Positions 45,800 through 56,294 of a DNA stretch of 64,000 bases are shown here, in pieces. Under the pieces are notes generated by a model, which was given only the letters and a program-made list of their open reading frames with translations, ran no database searches and was not told the DNA's origin. A program made the position numbers and the translations under genes. Positions within the stretch are counted from its first letter, which is position 1. Every line of letters begins with the position of its first letter. This DNA comes from Gymnopus androsaceus JB14. Its lineage: Eukaryota; Basidiomycota; Agaricomycetes; Agaricales; Omphalotaceae. The stretch is from assembly GCA_009733575.1 (NCBI GenBank), contig ML769402.1:304446-368445 (forward strand), in the 5' to 3' direction.

Positions 45800-47882
45800 T
45801 CATTGTTGAGCCCATATGATGTTCCGACTGTCTACTAATCGGGGAAGCAGCTCCGCTCGTTTGGTGTGTTGTCCATCCACCTGGAACAAGTTACCCAAAT
45901 TTTCGCCCAGGCTTGTCAGTTTCCACTGAACAGAACTCTTTTCGTGATCTGGCGAGAGCTCTAGCGTTCCCTCTTCCCATACCATCGGTTCGTCTTGGTA
46001 GGCAATGTCGGGTGATGGAAGAGAGTTGGCACGAGAACTTGGAGGTGTAATAAGTTCCTCGTTGTCGGAAGAAGATGGGCTTGAACATTCAGATAAACAT
46101 GGTGTTATATCTTGCGGTAGCGGGTCGCTCAGAGCAAGGGATCGGAGAGCTCGTTTGTCGACTTTCCCGTTTCTGGTGTAAGGGAAATCGTCCACAGCAA
46201 GGAAATGGGCTGGGACGGCGTAGTATGGCTGTATTTTGGCCACAGCTTCCCGTACAAGAGTGGTGTCGACAGTAGATGGGGTCACGAAACCCCATATTTC
46301 GGATTCGATGAGGAGAGCAACAGACCTAGAGACCTCTTGGCACGTCTACAGAAACGACGCGTTAGTTATAGTTGCGAAGAAAGAGAGAAGGTCAAAATTA
46401 AAGAAAACCAGGGCTCACCTGCATCGCCGCGGACACACCGTCAAGTTCTACTCGAAAGCCTTTCACCTTGACTTGATCGTCAACACGGCCCATATGATCA
46501 AGTTGACCGTCTTCTCTCCACCGTCCAAGATCACCGGTGTTGAACATAAGTCTGTCTCCTACGAATGGGTCCTTTCTCCAGCGTTCCGCTGTTTTCTCTG
46601 GCAGGTTGAGGTACCCAGTATTGGTCCCAAGGCCACCAACCCACATACATCCGACATGTCCAATGGGAAGTGCTTCTGGAGCAGAAGTAATATCGTCGGA
46701 GTCGTCGGACGAGAGAATATAAACGTTCGTGTTGGGGATCGGTTTCCCGATGGAAAGGGGGTAGCCAACAGTGTGAGGTTGGACGGTGTTGCATATTGAG
46801 ATTTCGGTCGGACCGCAACAGTTGTTGAACGAGGTATAAGCGGCCCATTTATCGGCGAGACCTGAATGGGGAATCAACGTCAGAGAGGCAATGTAGACTG
46901 TCGTAACTTGGAACGTACTTTGAGGACAGGGTTCCCCACCGACGATGACATGCTGAATGTTAGGGTAATCTTGTGGGTCGTGACGCAGCAACATGCTAGG
47001 AGTAGAGATGACAATGTTGACTGTCTTCAGCACCGCAATCCAATCGTTGAATCTGTCTCCGCGCAGACAGAGTGTGCACCCGTTGTACATGGAGCCCAAG
47101 ATCTCCCATGCACCCATGTCGAAAGCGATGTTGAGAAGCTGAGCCACTCTCATTCCCCGTCGCATTCCTACATTGGCAGGAGCCCCACTGATGACTACAA
47201 AATGAGTATTAGCATTGGTAAATAGAACGGAGTCCTTTCATAATATAGATATTACATACCATTCGTTACACCCTCGTGTCTAACGCTTACACCTTTTGGT
47301 CTGCCTGTGGTCCCAGAGGTGTAGATGCAGTACGCCCCATCAAGCGAAGAAGATACATCTTCGACTGGACTTGAATCGAAACGCGCCAGTTCATCTTCAA
47401 TGATGGACTTTTCCAGACACATCACGGGTACAGCGCTCTGGGAAACGCGATGCAAATAATCCTCCATCACAAGCACCATCCCAGGCGTCGAGTCCTCCAG
47501 GACAAACTCGAGCGTCTCATCAGTGATCGTCACTGCATCTAGTGGAACATATTGCGCGCCGCTCTTCAGCACCGCCAAGATCCCAGCAACGAGAGCTATT
47601 GACCGCCGAGCGAGAATGCAGACACGGGATCCAGGATGAATGTTTTGTTCTCGGAGACGACGAGCAAGGCGATTTGATTGGACGTCTAGATCCCGGTAGG
47701 TGATGGACTCGTTGAACCGATGCATGTTCTACAGCGATGGCCTCGGGCTGTTCAACTGCATGTTTCTGGAAAGCATGGTGGATGATGGGTATCTGAACAG
47801 GTCTAGTGGGTCCGAAGCTAAGTTTGTGGAAAAGAGCTTGGTCTTTCAAAGAGAGATGTGCGAGTGGGGACGGGGAAGACAT
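45800..47882 (-). CDS. Stand-alone NRPS-like adenylation (AMP-binding) enzyme
   Basis: Activates a carboxylic or amino acid as adenylate. The start MSSPSPLAHLSLKDQALFHK is followed by IIHHAFQKHAVEQPEAIAVE, ESITYRDLDVQSNRLARRLR, LKSGAQYVPLD, the P-loop YTSGTTGRPKGVSV, LLNIAFDMGAWEILGSMYNG, HVIVGGEPCP, NNCCGPTEI, PIPNTNVYIL, FNTGDLGRW, GRVDDQVKVKGFRVEL and the A10 motif TRNGKVDKRAL with its lysine. After A10 come about 110 Ser/Glu-rich residues with no carrier-protein Ser motif, condensation, reductase or thioesterase domain, so this is an A-domain-only protein. A small frame break lies near 47715. No other biosynthetic gene is adjacent. Product unknown. Confidence 0.85.
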
Positions 47883-48897
47883 TTTGTACCGAAGTCAATC
47901 TAATCAGGACAGTCCCTTAAATATAACGGGGCGTATAGGAGAAGTTGCCGAGAGGAAGTGCCTGGCCGAAGGGTGTCTTGCATTTACCTCTCCAAAGTCA
48001 GACGCCCTCAGATCGCAGATTAAACGGTTCCGGAGGTAATATCTGTGTTCGGCATGGCTTCGTTTCAGTTCTTGGTGCACGTAGGCCAACATAGGCCAAT
48101 TGCAAGACAGTTACCGTTCATCTATCATCATAGCTCGAATTGAGACTGGATTTCTAGAACCATGATGATCATGCCTTTGGGCTGATGACGCTCTGAATCC
48201 AACGGTGGCCGAAATTGGGAGATCCCTTCGTGTGTTTTTCGGTGACATCGAGCGCGGAAAAACATACTTTAATTTACTTACATTCAATCTAATGTCTTCG
48301 GATTAGATGGTGGCGCCGACAGTGTCCAGGCTCTGCCCTGGTCACAAAATGCCACAAATATGCCAGAACCAGAAACACGTACAGTGTACAGAACAGTCGT
48401 TGAGGAGACCGACCGCTGAAGCGCCGCTGCGATTGCCAACCCTCCGATGTCAGACGTCTCGGCACGCAATCTTGACTCTGGATTTGGTCTTGGTGCTCCA
48501 GCTTTAGCTCCAAGGTGAGGCTCGGAGAGACACCAACACCAAGAGTGAGTTGGAGAAACCGAGGAGAAACAACGCGGAGAGACAGAGACCAGACCAAATC
48601 GAGATAAGCTGTGCTGTTGGTCGGCGGCCCGCCACCAGCTAGGCGCCGCTCGCAGGAAGTGTCTCATACTTTTCATCGTCAAGCTTCCTAACGATCTTCC
48701 ATCCCTCCTCCGCCGAGCCCCAGGCTCTGATTCACGTCGTCTCTAACTCATGCATCAGTCTGGTAAGCGAGACTATCTAAAAGTATATACTATTACATTG
48801 CGTAGACGAAACAGATTATAATACGCGATTTGTACATAAACACGGTCAATGAATTTCGTGAGACCACATCCACGAAATGACCCTACTTCAAGTAACT
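47883..48897. other. Intergenic, about 1 kb, no supported gene
   Basis: Upstream of the adenylation gene and downstream of NUF2. An Arg/Ser-rich frame (48682-48284, minus) has no conserved feature and I do not call it. Confidence 0.4.
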
Positions 48898-50538
48898 TTC
48901 ATATTCAGTTTACTTGCCAACGTTTGCATGTATTTCTCTGAGGAAACGAGCAACAGTTAATGGACGAACGAATAAATGAAAAGAGCCTACTCACCGGCTG
49001 CCAGTCTCACGCCCCAATACTCTTTCAACAAGCTACTGAGCTCTTGCTCACTAGCTTTCAAATGTTCGGCCATCTATTCGAGAAAGAAACCGTCGAAAAT
49101 CGTGAATGGGGAAAGAGAGAAACGATATTGCGAATTGGGACACTCACCTTCTCTTCGATCTCGTCAGCCTCCTTCCTAAGCTCGGCCACCTGTACATCAT
49201 TCTCCTTCCTCTCCACATCCATCTTGTCATACTCGGCTTGAAGATTGTCCATATGTCGTGCATTCGCAGCTTTCTTGTCAGCGGCGCGCTGTTGGGTTTG
49301 GGAAAGTTTGGTTTGAGCATTGACGAGTTGTTTGGCTACACGCTGAGAGGAGTGTAAGTACACAAAAACTCGATTAGGTGTATAAATACCTCATGCTTCA
49401 GTTGAAGCTCGTTCTTCTCAATCTTCTTATCAGCTAATTGATCTTTGAGTTCTGCTAGATCCTTCTCCAGATCCTCCAGTGCCTTCGTCTCCTTTTCGAC
49501 GACCTGCAATTGGTCGATACAGGAACGAATGTCCTGTTCAATAGCCATCAAGGCCGTGATCTTGGCTTGTAACTCCCTCGCCTTGGCCTCATTCGCGACA
49601 AGAGCCTTCTTGTATTCCACTGCGGTGACACTCATGGTGGATATACTCGACTTTACGCGTTCGGGTGATCGGACGATACGGTTTTTGAGGCGGTAATTGG
49701 TTTCGTTGCACGCTTCGAGTTCCATGGTAAGGGTTTCCTGGGGGGGTATTAACATTAGCATGGAATTATATTCCTGTAATCACCTTTCGTTTCACTAAAT
49801 CCAACTTTTGGGCCTTGAGCTCTTCACATTCGTTTACCAAGATATTCTTTTTCTCTTTGGCTACAGATATTAGAGAAAGACACTTTTGGTTTTCAATTTC
49901 GAGCTGCTTGCATCGCGGTTCATTCTCGGCCATTTTAGCCCTGTGGAAGAATTAACGCGTCAAGTCAACGCGTATTAGACCAACACTCACTTTATTTCCG
50001 CTATGGAACGTTCCACCTCTGCAAGATTTTTCGTGACCTGTTCTCTCTCAGCCAACAATGCATCTGACTTTTCGACGAGTTGATTGATAAACGGGTCGCA
50101 GAGCTGTTCTGTAAATTTGACGAAATTTATAAAAGCAGAGAGTAGGATGATAGTTCTGTCTTTTTTTGGACTGGATATGTCCATGGCAGAGAAATCGTCT
50201 ATGCGAGCGGCCGTGGCGAAGCGGGTGAGATGGTGAAGGAGGAGCGTGTGTGTTAAGGCTGATAGGTAAAGGTCCTACAAGAGATTAAACCGCGAATTTA
50301 CAATCAATCATATATCTACCTTATCCTCAGCAGTAGAAACGCTGCCGAAAGCCTCTTGAGTGGGTTCTATTAAACGCTCCTTGGTTATCCCAGTGACTTG
50401 TTCTAAACAAGCACAATAAACACCCTCGACAAACTCTGGAGTTGGGTGTAATAAACGCGATTCTTCAACCACAATACTCCATTGTTCGAGAGAGGCGATG
50501 ATTTCTGAGGTAGACATGGCTGGATAGATTCCCTTCAT
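48898..50538 (-). CDS. NUF2: Kinetochore protein NUF2
   Basis: Subunit of the NDC80 complex that binds spindle microtubules. The N-terminal calponin-homology-like head starts MKGIYPAMSTSEIIASLEQW and continues PTPEFVEGVYCACLEQVTGI, HTLLLHHLTRFATAARIDDF, SPKKDRTIILLSAFINFVKF then TEQLCDPFINQLV. The rest is a long heptad coiled coil (KSDALLAEREQVTKNLAEVE, ELQAKITALMAIEQDIRSCI, ADEIEEKMAEHLKASEQEL), ending EKYMQTLASKLNMKVT. The start at 50538 is preferred to the upstream in-frame ATG at 50667 because the head domain begins at this YPxMS motif. No frame damage seen. Confidence 0.9.
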
Positions 50539-51764
50539 GATGATGTTGCAAGAAGCTGGGGTGAGATGAACGTGATCGAGTTTGCTCAACGCGATCCTGG
50601 GAATATTTTTGGCGTTTATCACTGCCCTAGCGCTAATGTCGAGGAGCTGGAAGATGCACCGGGTCACGGAAAGTAGCGGCCCGGTGAGTTTCAGCGCGAT
50701 TAAGTGTACTTGATTTCATGGAAGATGTGGTGGAACAATAAGAAAATTCTGAGTGAAGCAAAATGTTCTACTTGTCAATATGGTCCCCCGAGAAAAATCT
50801 GGGATGCATAGAAAAAATACAGCGTTGATGAGAAGTGTTCTGAAATAGACTGCTCACGCATAGCGGGCCGTCACTTTCCGTGGGCACGAGTATTTCAAAC
50901 TTCAAAATTTGGCTTTGTTTCATTACGCATCCTCTCTTCCAGCTGTGTTTTAAAATGCATCTACAAAACCTGATGTTCAGCTAAGCAAGGTGGAGCACTA
51001 AAAGCCCTCAAAGCAGTTTGACAGTTGTTGAACCAAAAGTGGTCCAGAGCGCTACAGGGACCTCCACCTCGCCAGCTGAATACCCCTCCGATCCTTGTAC
51101 ATTCAGCGTCAATAATCATGGCGGTCCATAAGTATAATTTTCCTACTACACAGCTTCTGTTGCCCTCGTTCCCAGTGAAGTCAAACCCTACATTCTTGGT
51201 CCACTGCCTCAGCATGTACTTGTTGCTACAACAGTCTCGCATTGATGCTTGGATCCATCCTTCTGCCATCATGATACCGCTACCACGATCAATGCAGTAT
51301 GGACGTAGATGACCCACTAAAGGTCTCAAGAGCGTCTTCCTTAATAAAATCGATTTTAATTTTGTCAAGGCAAGGTCACCTAGCTGTTCTCAACCAGTGT
51401 TTGGCAATAGACGACGTATACGTGCCGTTTCCTACAGCAGTGGTAGATTTTTCAACTGCGAGCTTGTCCAGGCTTATAGTGAGTTCTGGTGTTGCCACAC
51501 CGGGAAGGCGTTCAACATTCGGTGTGAGGGCGCATATTTAAGCATTTCTGGACTTACTATTACTACTTACTACTTACTATGAAGCAGAAACACCACTAAA
51601 GCTGTTCTGTCACGGTATGCTTAAACCTGTCAGACCATTAAAGAGTTGCTTTCAGAAATAATTTTGCTGAAATGATGAATCAACTCCAGTAGTTAATTCG
51701 ACAGGGTTCAGCAGTTCCGGGCTCAGCTCAAATCAACTTTTCCATATTACAGGAGAATCAACAG
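50539..51764. other. Intergenic, possible small Cys/Trp-rich coding remnant
   Basis: A minus-strand frame at 51368-50961 reads GIMMAEGWIQASMRDCCSNK, GFDFTGNEGNRSCVVGKLYL and CTRIGGVFSWRGGGPCSALD, ending AEHQVL. About 51540-51400 in another frame reads NVERLPGVATPELTISLDKL. They could be parts of one unrecognised gene, but no start or signal peptide could be placed. Confidence 0.3.
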
Positions 51765-52886
51765 GTGGATTGCACACATCAGAAGTGGATTTTAACTTTT
51801 TTGCTTTATATACTGGCACTGAGGAATTCAGGACTTTGCATGCTGTCTTCTTCTGTACCACTGTCTGCCCAATGTCCGCCCAACTCCTCTTCGCAGATCC
51901 TGGTCGACGATACCGACCCACGGATTGTATATTCAGCGGGATGGATAGAAGGAGGGAATCCAGAATGGGAATGTGAAGGAACCACCCATGGTTCAAACTC
52001 CATTCCAGGCGTCACAGCTACCTTTACCTTTGAAGGTTTGGGAACAGAGTATCTCCCCTTTAAACCATACTTATTAGATGGCTCCTACAGGCGTTGGTGT
52101 CCAAGTCTTCGGCACTGTTGGCTCCACTGATGGCTCTCCAACATGCACTTACCAAGTAGACAGTGCAGTGCCTTTGACGTTCACCTTCAACGCCAATGGC
52201 ATGACCAACTACCGAGTTCCATTTTATTCATCGCCAGCACTGGATCCTGGCACACATACCCTCGTTATGACTTCTATCGGGAATCACACCACTCAAATAT
52301 ACCTCGATTACATTGTTTACAATCCGATACCAAGCTCGAGTTCCACTTTGAGTTTGATCTCTACTAGTGAAACGTCAAGTAGCGATCCGACGACAACATC
52401 ACCGCCGCCTGATAGTTCTGGAAACGCTGCATCCTCTTCTGTGGGTGCCATTGCTGGAGGAGTGGTTGGAGCTGTCGGAGGTTTAGTTCTTGGAATTGTC
52501 CTGATGTATTTTTTTATGCGGCGCAGGAATCGCAAATCAAAAGCGATCCTTGACAATTATAACGGTGAGTTGATTTCACAGTTTGACTGGCTACATACTA
52601 ACAGCAGATATGCTTCGTCGCTATAGTGATTGAACCGCATCCTATTTGCCGTAGTGGTTCGAACACTATGCCAGCAGATTCAGTCGATGTGGCCAATTCG
52701 AGTCTTCCGAGGGAGGAAAGAGGTCTATTACGCGACCCGACCCCGGGACTAGGTATACGTAGAGTCAGTTTGGATCGAGGCCTGGAGGCAGCGACGGAGG
52801 AAAGGATTGGGTCTCCTCCGCCATATGCTACTATCGCTAGTCGGCAAACACAATCCTCCGATGCATTACGAGTCCGAATGGAATGA
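51765..52886 (+). CDS. Single-pass surface protein with PPPY-containing cytoplasmic tail
   Basis: MDCTHQKWILTFLLYILALR gives a signal peptide. The ectodomain includes DDTDPRIVYSAGWIEGG, NSIPGVTATFTFEG, VGVQVFGTVGSTDGSPTCTY, ALDPGTHTLVMTSIGNHTTQ and IYLDYIVYNP, a beta-sandwich-like pattern. A Ser/Thr/Pro stalk leads to one transmembrane helix (AIAGGVVGAVGGLVLGIVLM) stopped by FFMRRRNRKSK. The tail contains LPREERGLLRDP and SPPPYATI. Introns at about 52035-52090 and 52565-52625 use the acceptors that keep this order (CTACAG and CTATAG). This architecture recurs in mushroom genomes as an uncharacterised family; a sensor role is inference. Confidence 0.8.
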
Positions 52887-54203
52887 AGCTCGTCTTATGC
52901 ACTGCGTTTTGCGTTTGTCTTTCCTTCCATTGTCCATATTCAGATTTGTCACGTTTGATGAGATACAATTATCGCGATCAGCTGCAAATTGTGAAGCAGT
53001 AGCTCGCGCTGTGCATTTGGCGAAATATCATCACCATAGTCCTTATCGTCCTCCTTCGCTACGACTCGAACGAGGACGATACGGAGGCATTATATTTTGT
53101 AACAAATGGTTTGAATTTTTTCCTTCGCTGGGCCAACTCTGGTGCTCGTTGCTAGTCTGTGAGAGTCGGTAATAGATGAAGGAGCTGGGTTATCTCGCGG
53201 AAAGTAAAAGTGAACTTGTCTAGGGATACGCACCGTACCGTATATGGTTATGGCCGTATAAATACGGTACATATGGGTCCTCATACGGGATGGGTTCAAA
53301 TTGAAACACCCATATAACCGTGTACCACACTAAAAGATAAAGGGTAGGAATTTATTTAGCTTTCCTCTTTTTACGTTGTTTGGGTGCGCTCAAGTACTCA
53401 CTTGCTTCTCGGCCTCACTCTACGCGTACCCGTATGAAACTCGTACCGTATAACTGCTCGTAGCCATACACTATGGTACGGTATCAGGTATGGCTACCTG
53501 TATGGCCGTGACCGCAAGAGATGCGTCAAGGAGGCTGGACAGCGAGTGAGTATGGAGCATAGGGATTGGAGAATATATGGAGCCTCAGTATATCGCGCAG
53601 CCACAGTATATTCGAGTCTCGAAGAGTCAAGCTGAGCTAATGCTGGACCGGTGAGCAGAGAAGACATGAGCTCTGCACACCTCGAATCATCCGTCACCAT
53701 CAGGATTTGAAGTGTCCTCATATGAGGCAAGGTGAGAGGTCGGCAGAGTGCCCTCTCTCCAGCACCTATGACCAAGGATAACATCCTGTCATTTGAAAAC
53801 TCCCAAGGATATGAGATGCATGCTGCAAGGACATGCCCTGCAAGTTGGGGTTCAAATCAACATCATGAAGGATAATGATACATACAAGTTTCGGGCAGGT
53901 GATTATGAATTGATCTCTAAAAATTCTTCTATAAGCGCGCAGCAGACTTCGAGGATTACTAGCATAATTCAGGAAATGCTCTCCCTCGTAGTCGCAGCAA
54001 TGGTTCCAGGATTCTCCACGTCAGTTATCCATTTACGATGACAGAACGCCATCGATCAGAGGTTCGAGGTGAGCAAAACTAGGCAAACTCCGTAAGGGTA
54101 CTGAACATTGGACAAGTTATTTAAGCTTTCTTCCGAAATAAACAGGTACAAATTTCTAATCAAATCTTTGACCGATTCCGTCACTGTTGACTCTTCCGTC
54201 ATC
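52887..54203. other. Long intergenic region upstream of the cap-binding protein gene
   Basis: Short frames only. It holds the GTACCGTAT-rich palindromic block annotated separately. Confidence 0.4.
53225..53510. repeat. Cluster of palindromic ACCGTACCGTAT-type words
   Basis: CACCGTACCGTATATGG, AAATACGGTACATATGG, CGCGTACCCGTATG, CTCGTACCGTATAAC and TATGGTACGGTATCAGG occur within 290 bp in both orientations, with CATACGGG / CCCGTATG and GTATGGCCGTG / ATGGCCGTAT as further inverted pairs. This may be the remains of a small inverted-repeat element. The two outer arms are not perfect enough to define ends. Confidence 0.6.
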
Positions 54204-55655
54204 ATGGCCACCAACCCTAGCAATGGCAGCAGCAAACCGGCGTCGACTCGGATGCCATCGCTAAATCAACTAGCAGCTCGGATGACGATTAAAGAAAAGG
54301 ACAAGGCAGAAGCAGCAGGAGCGCCGCGACCGCGATTAGCAGCGTCCATTCTCCGAACCACATCCAGTGCCTCTGTGGCTTCTTCAGCAGATTCTACCGC
54401 AGTCCAGCCATCCACCACCCGTTCAGCTTCACCAGCGATTGACGATCTTCCTGATAGTAGCGATATAACTTCTCCAGAAATCGTCGAATCACCCAATCAG
54501 AAAAAGAAAATGGTTCAAGGCTACAAAAATATTCCTTCTCTCGACGCCATCACTGCCAGACTCGCTATAACGCGTGCACGTACTCTCAGTATTGATGGAT
54601 CTCCGAAACCACCAGAACCAGAGCCTGAGCTCATCGAGGATCCAAAAACCCCAGGGTTATTTGTCCCTGTGAAGGAAAAGGAACATCCGTTGCAGTATTC
54701 CTGGACGATCTATCACGACTCTAAAGCCAACAAAGTCTACACTCCTGCGCCTAACAGCGCTAATCCCACGGGTGCTGCACCCCAGCTCGGTGATGTACCT
54801 CCCTCAGCTCCTCCCTCAGCCACTCTTCCTCCAACAGAGTCCTCAGAGGGCTACGAAGCTGGTCTCACTGTCATTGGTTCATTTTCCACAGTTGAACAAT
54901 TCTGTCGCTATTTCAACTGGTTAAAACCTCCTTCCCATCTCGAACGAAACTCGAATTATCATTTGTTCAAGGAGGGTATCAAACCAATGTGGGAGGATCC
55001 TGCCAATGAGAACGGTGGCAAGTGGGTCTTGACCATAAAGTCTGCTCCTCCTTCTGCAGAATCCCTCCTTGACCGCTCATGGTCCTACCTCTGCATGGCC
55101 CTCGTAGGCGAAGAGCTAGAAGCAGACTTTGGTGATGAAATCTGCGGTGCCGTCGTCTCTGTCCGTGCAAAAGTTGATCGAATCCAGTTGTGGACTAGAT
55201 CAAAAGACAATGTCGAACGTCTCAACGCCATCGGAAAGAGACTCGTCAAGTTGCTCGATGTAGGAGAGGCAGAAGGCGTCGGATTAGAGTTTCAGTTTAA
55301 TACTAATACTCACACTAGTGAGGATAGGGCTGTGTTGAGCAAGTTTTTGAGCATTCAGCCGGTTCCGGGGACTGGATACGGTGGACGGTTTGGTCCTGGT
55401 GGGACTCCAACGAATACTCTTGCACATGGGCCAACGGCCGCCTTTGGAGGTCATGGACACAGTCGGTCGATAGGCGGAATGGGTATCGGTCCAGGCCCTG
55501 GTATTACCCCAGTCGATCCACCGTTGAGCGCTGGCGCTGAAGCTCCTGCTCCTGCACCTCCGCCCATGGGCGCCGCGGGAACAGCCTTTGGCAGCTTTGG
55601 GGTTCCATTGGGCGCGGGAACTGGAACTGGAGGTGGAGCATGGAGGAGAAGGTAG
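54204..55655 (+). CDS. eIF4E-family cap-binding protein, 4E-HP (eIF4E2)-like
   Basis: A single exon of 483 codons from MATNPSNGSSKP, which has a good start context (ATCATGGCC); an in-frame ATG at 54108 would add 32 residues. The disordered N-terminus carries two related segments, MPSLNQLAARMTI and IPSLDAITARLAI. The cap-binding domain runs EKEHPLQYSWTIYHD, GLTVIGSFSTVEQFCRYFNW, LFKEGIKPMWED, GGKWVLTIK, WSYLCMALVGEEL, GAVVSVRAKVDRIQLWT. The second cap-stacking Trp (KPMWED) is kept; at the first, the sequence has GYEAGL instead of a Trp, as in 4E-HP. The C-terminus is Gly/Pro/Ala-rich. It probably acts as a translational repressor or alternative cap binder. No frame damage. Confidence 0.9.
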   Translation: MATNPSNGSSKPASTRMPSLNQLAARMTIKEKDKAEAAGAPRPRLAASILRTTSSASVASSADSTAVQPSTTRSASPAIDDLPDSSDITSPEIVESPNQKKKMVQGYKNIPSLDAITARLAITRARTLSIDGSPKPPEPEPELIEDPKTPGLFVPVKEKEHPLQYSWTIYHDSKANKVYTPAPNSANPTGAAPQLGDVPPSAPPSATLPPTESSEGYEAGLTVIGSFSTVEQFCRYFNWLKPPSHLERNSNYHLFKEGIKPMWEDPANENGGKWVLTIKSAPPSAESLLDRSWSYLCMALVGEELEADFGDEICGAVVSVRAKVDRIQLWTRSKDNVERLNAIGKRLVKLLDVGEAEGVGLEFQFNTNTHTSEDRAVLSKFLSIQPVPGTGYGGRFGPGGTPTNTLAHGPTAAFGGHGHSRSIGGMGIGPGPGITPVDPPLSAGAEAPAPAPPPMGAAGTAFGSFGVPLGAGTGTGGGAWRRR

Positions 55656-56294
55656 AAACGTTTTATATGTACGACATAATGCCATTGTAATCTTGTTACT
55701 TGTATATTTATTCGAATGTCTGCGCATCTCCGATTCATTTTCCGTCAGACTGCAGCAACCGTAGTTCCAATTGTGGCCATCTACCGCGGACTCTCCCTCA
55801 TCTCGAAATCAGCCAGATTCTGCCAAGGCAAGGGGAGGAAGAAAAGAGTTGACTTGGGGGCAGGTCTATTACACGCGACGGTCCAAGTGCTGAACGCCTA
55901 TTCCAGGCACTATCGTCTCTGGAGCGCGCTGATTCAATATCATTCTCAGTAAATGATCTCTTAGGAGTCGGGATAGGCTTGCTCCAGAACTTTTCACGTA
56001 GAAAAGAGAATGGAATGGAGACAAACATGGCACTAAAAGTATCAAAAGTTTTTTCAGAACCAAGGCTCAGGCTGCGACAGCAGTTGAAAAAAGAAAAAGC
56101 TGAGCCCACCGACTCGGGGTCAAAGCGACAAATATTGAACGGAGAGAGAGAGAGAGAGAGAGAAGAAACAAGGTTTGAACTCCGCATCCGAATAAAGTGC
56201 TATATGGAATAAGGTTACTATAAAATACAACTCAAACAAAATTCTAAGTAGTAGTTATAGATACACAAGTACCTGCATTTTCTCACCCGGCGTC
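55656..56294. other. Intergenic between convergent genes, with a GA microsatellite
   Basis: 3' flanks of the cap-binding protein and HID1 genes. No gene seen. Confidence 0.5.
56140..56163. repeat. (GA)n microsatellite
   Basis: About 11 GA units following GGA. Confidence 0.9.

Noticed and set aside
48284..48682. Arg/Ser-rich 132-codon frame
   Set aside because: No conserved motif, overlapping frames of similar length on both strands, no supporting splice or family signal.
53820..53900. Possible tRNA (GGGTTCAAATCAAC resembles a B box)
   Set aside because: No A box or cloverleaf stems could be formed around it. No other tRNA candidate was found by eye in the window.
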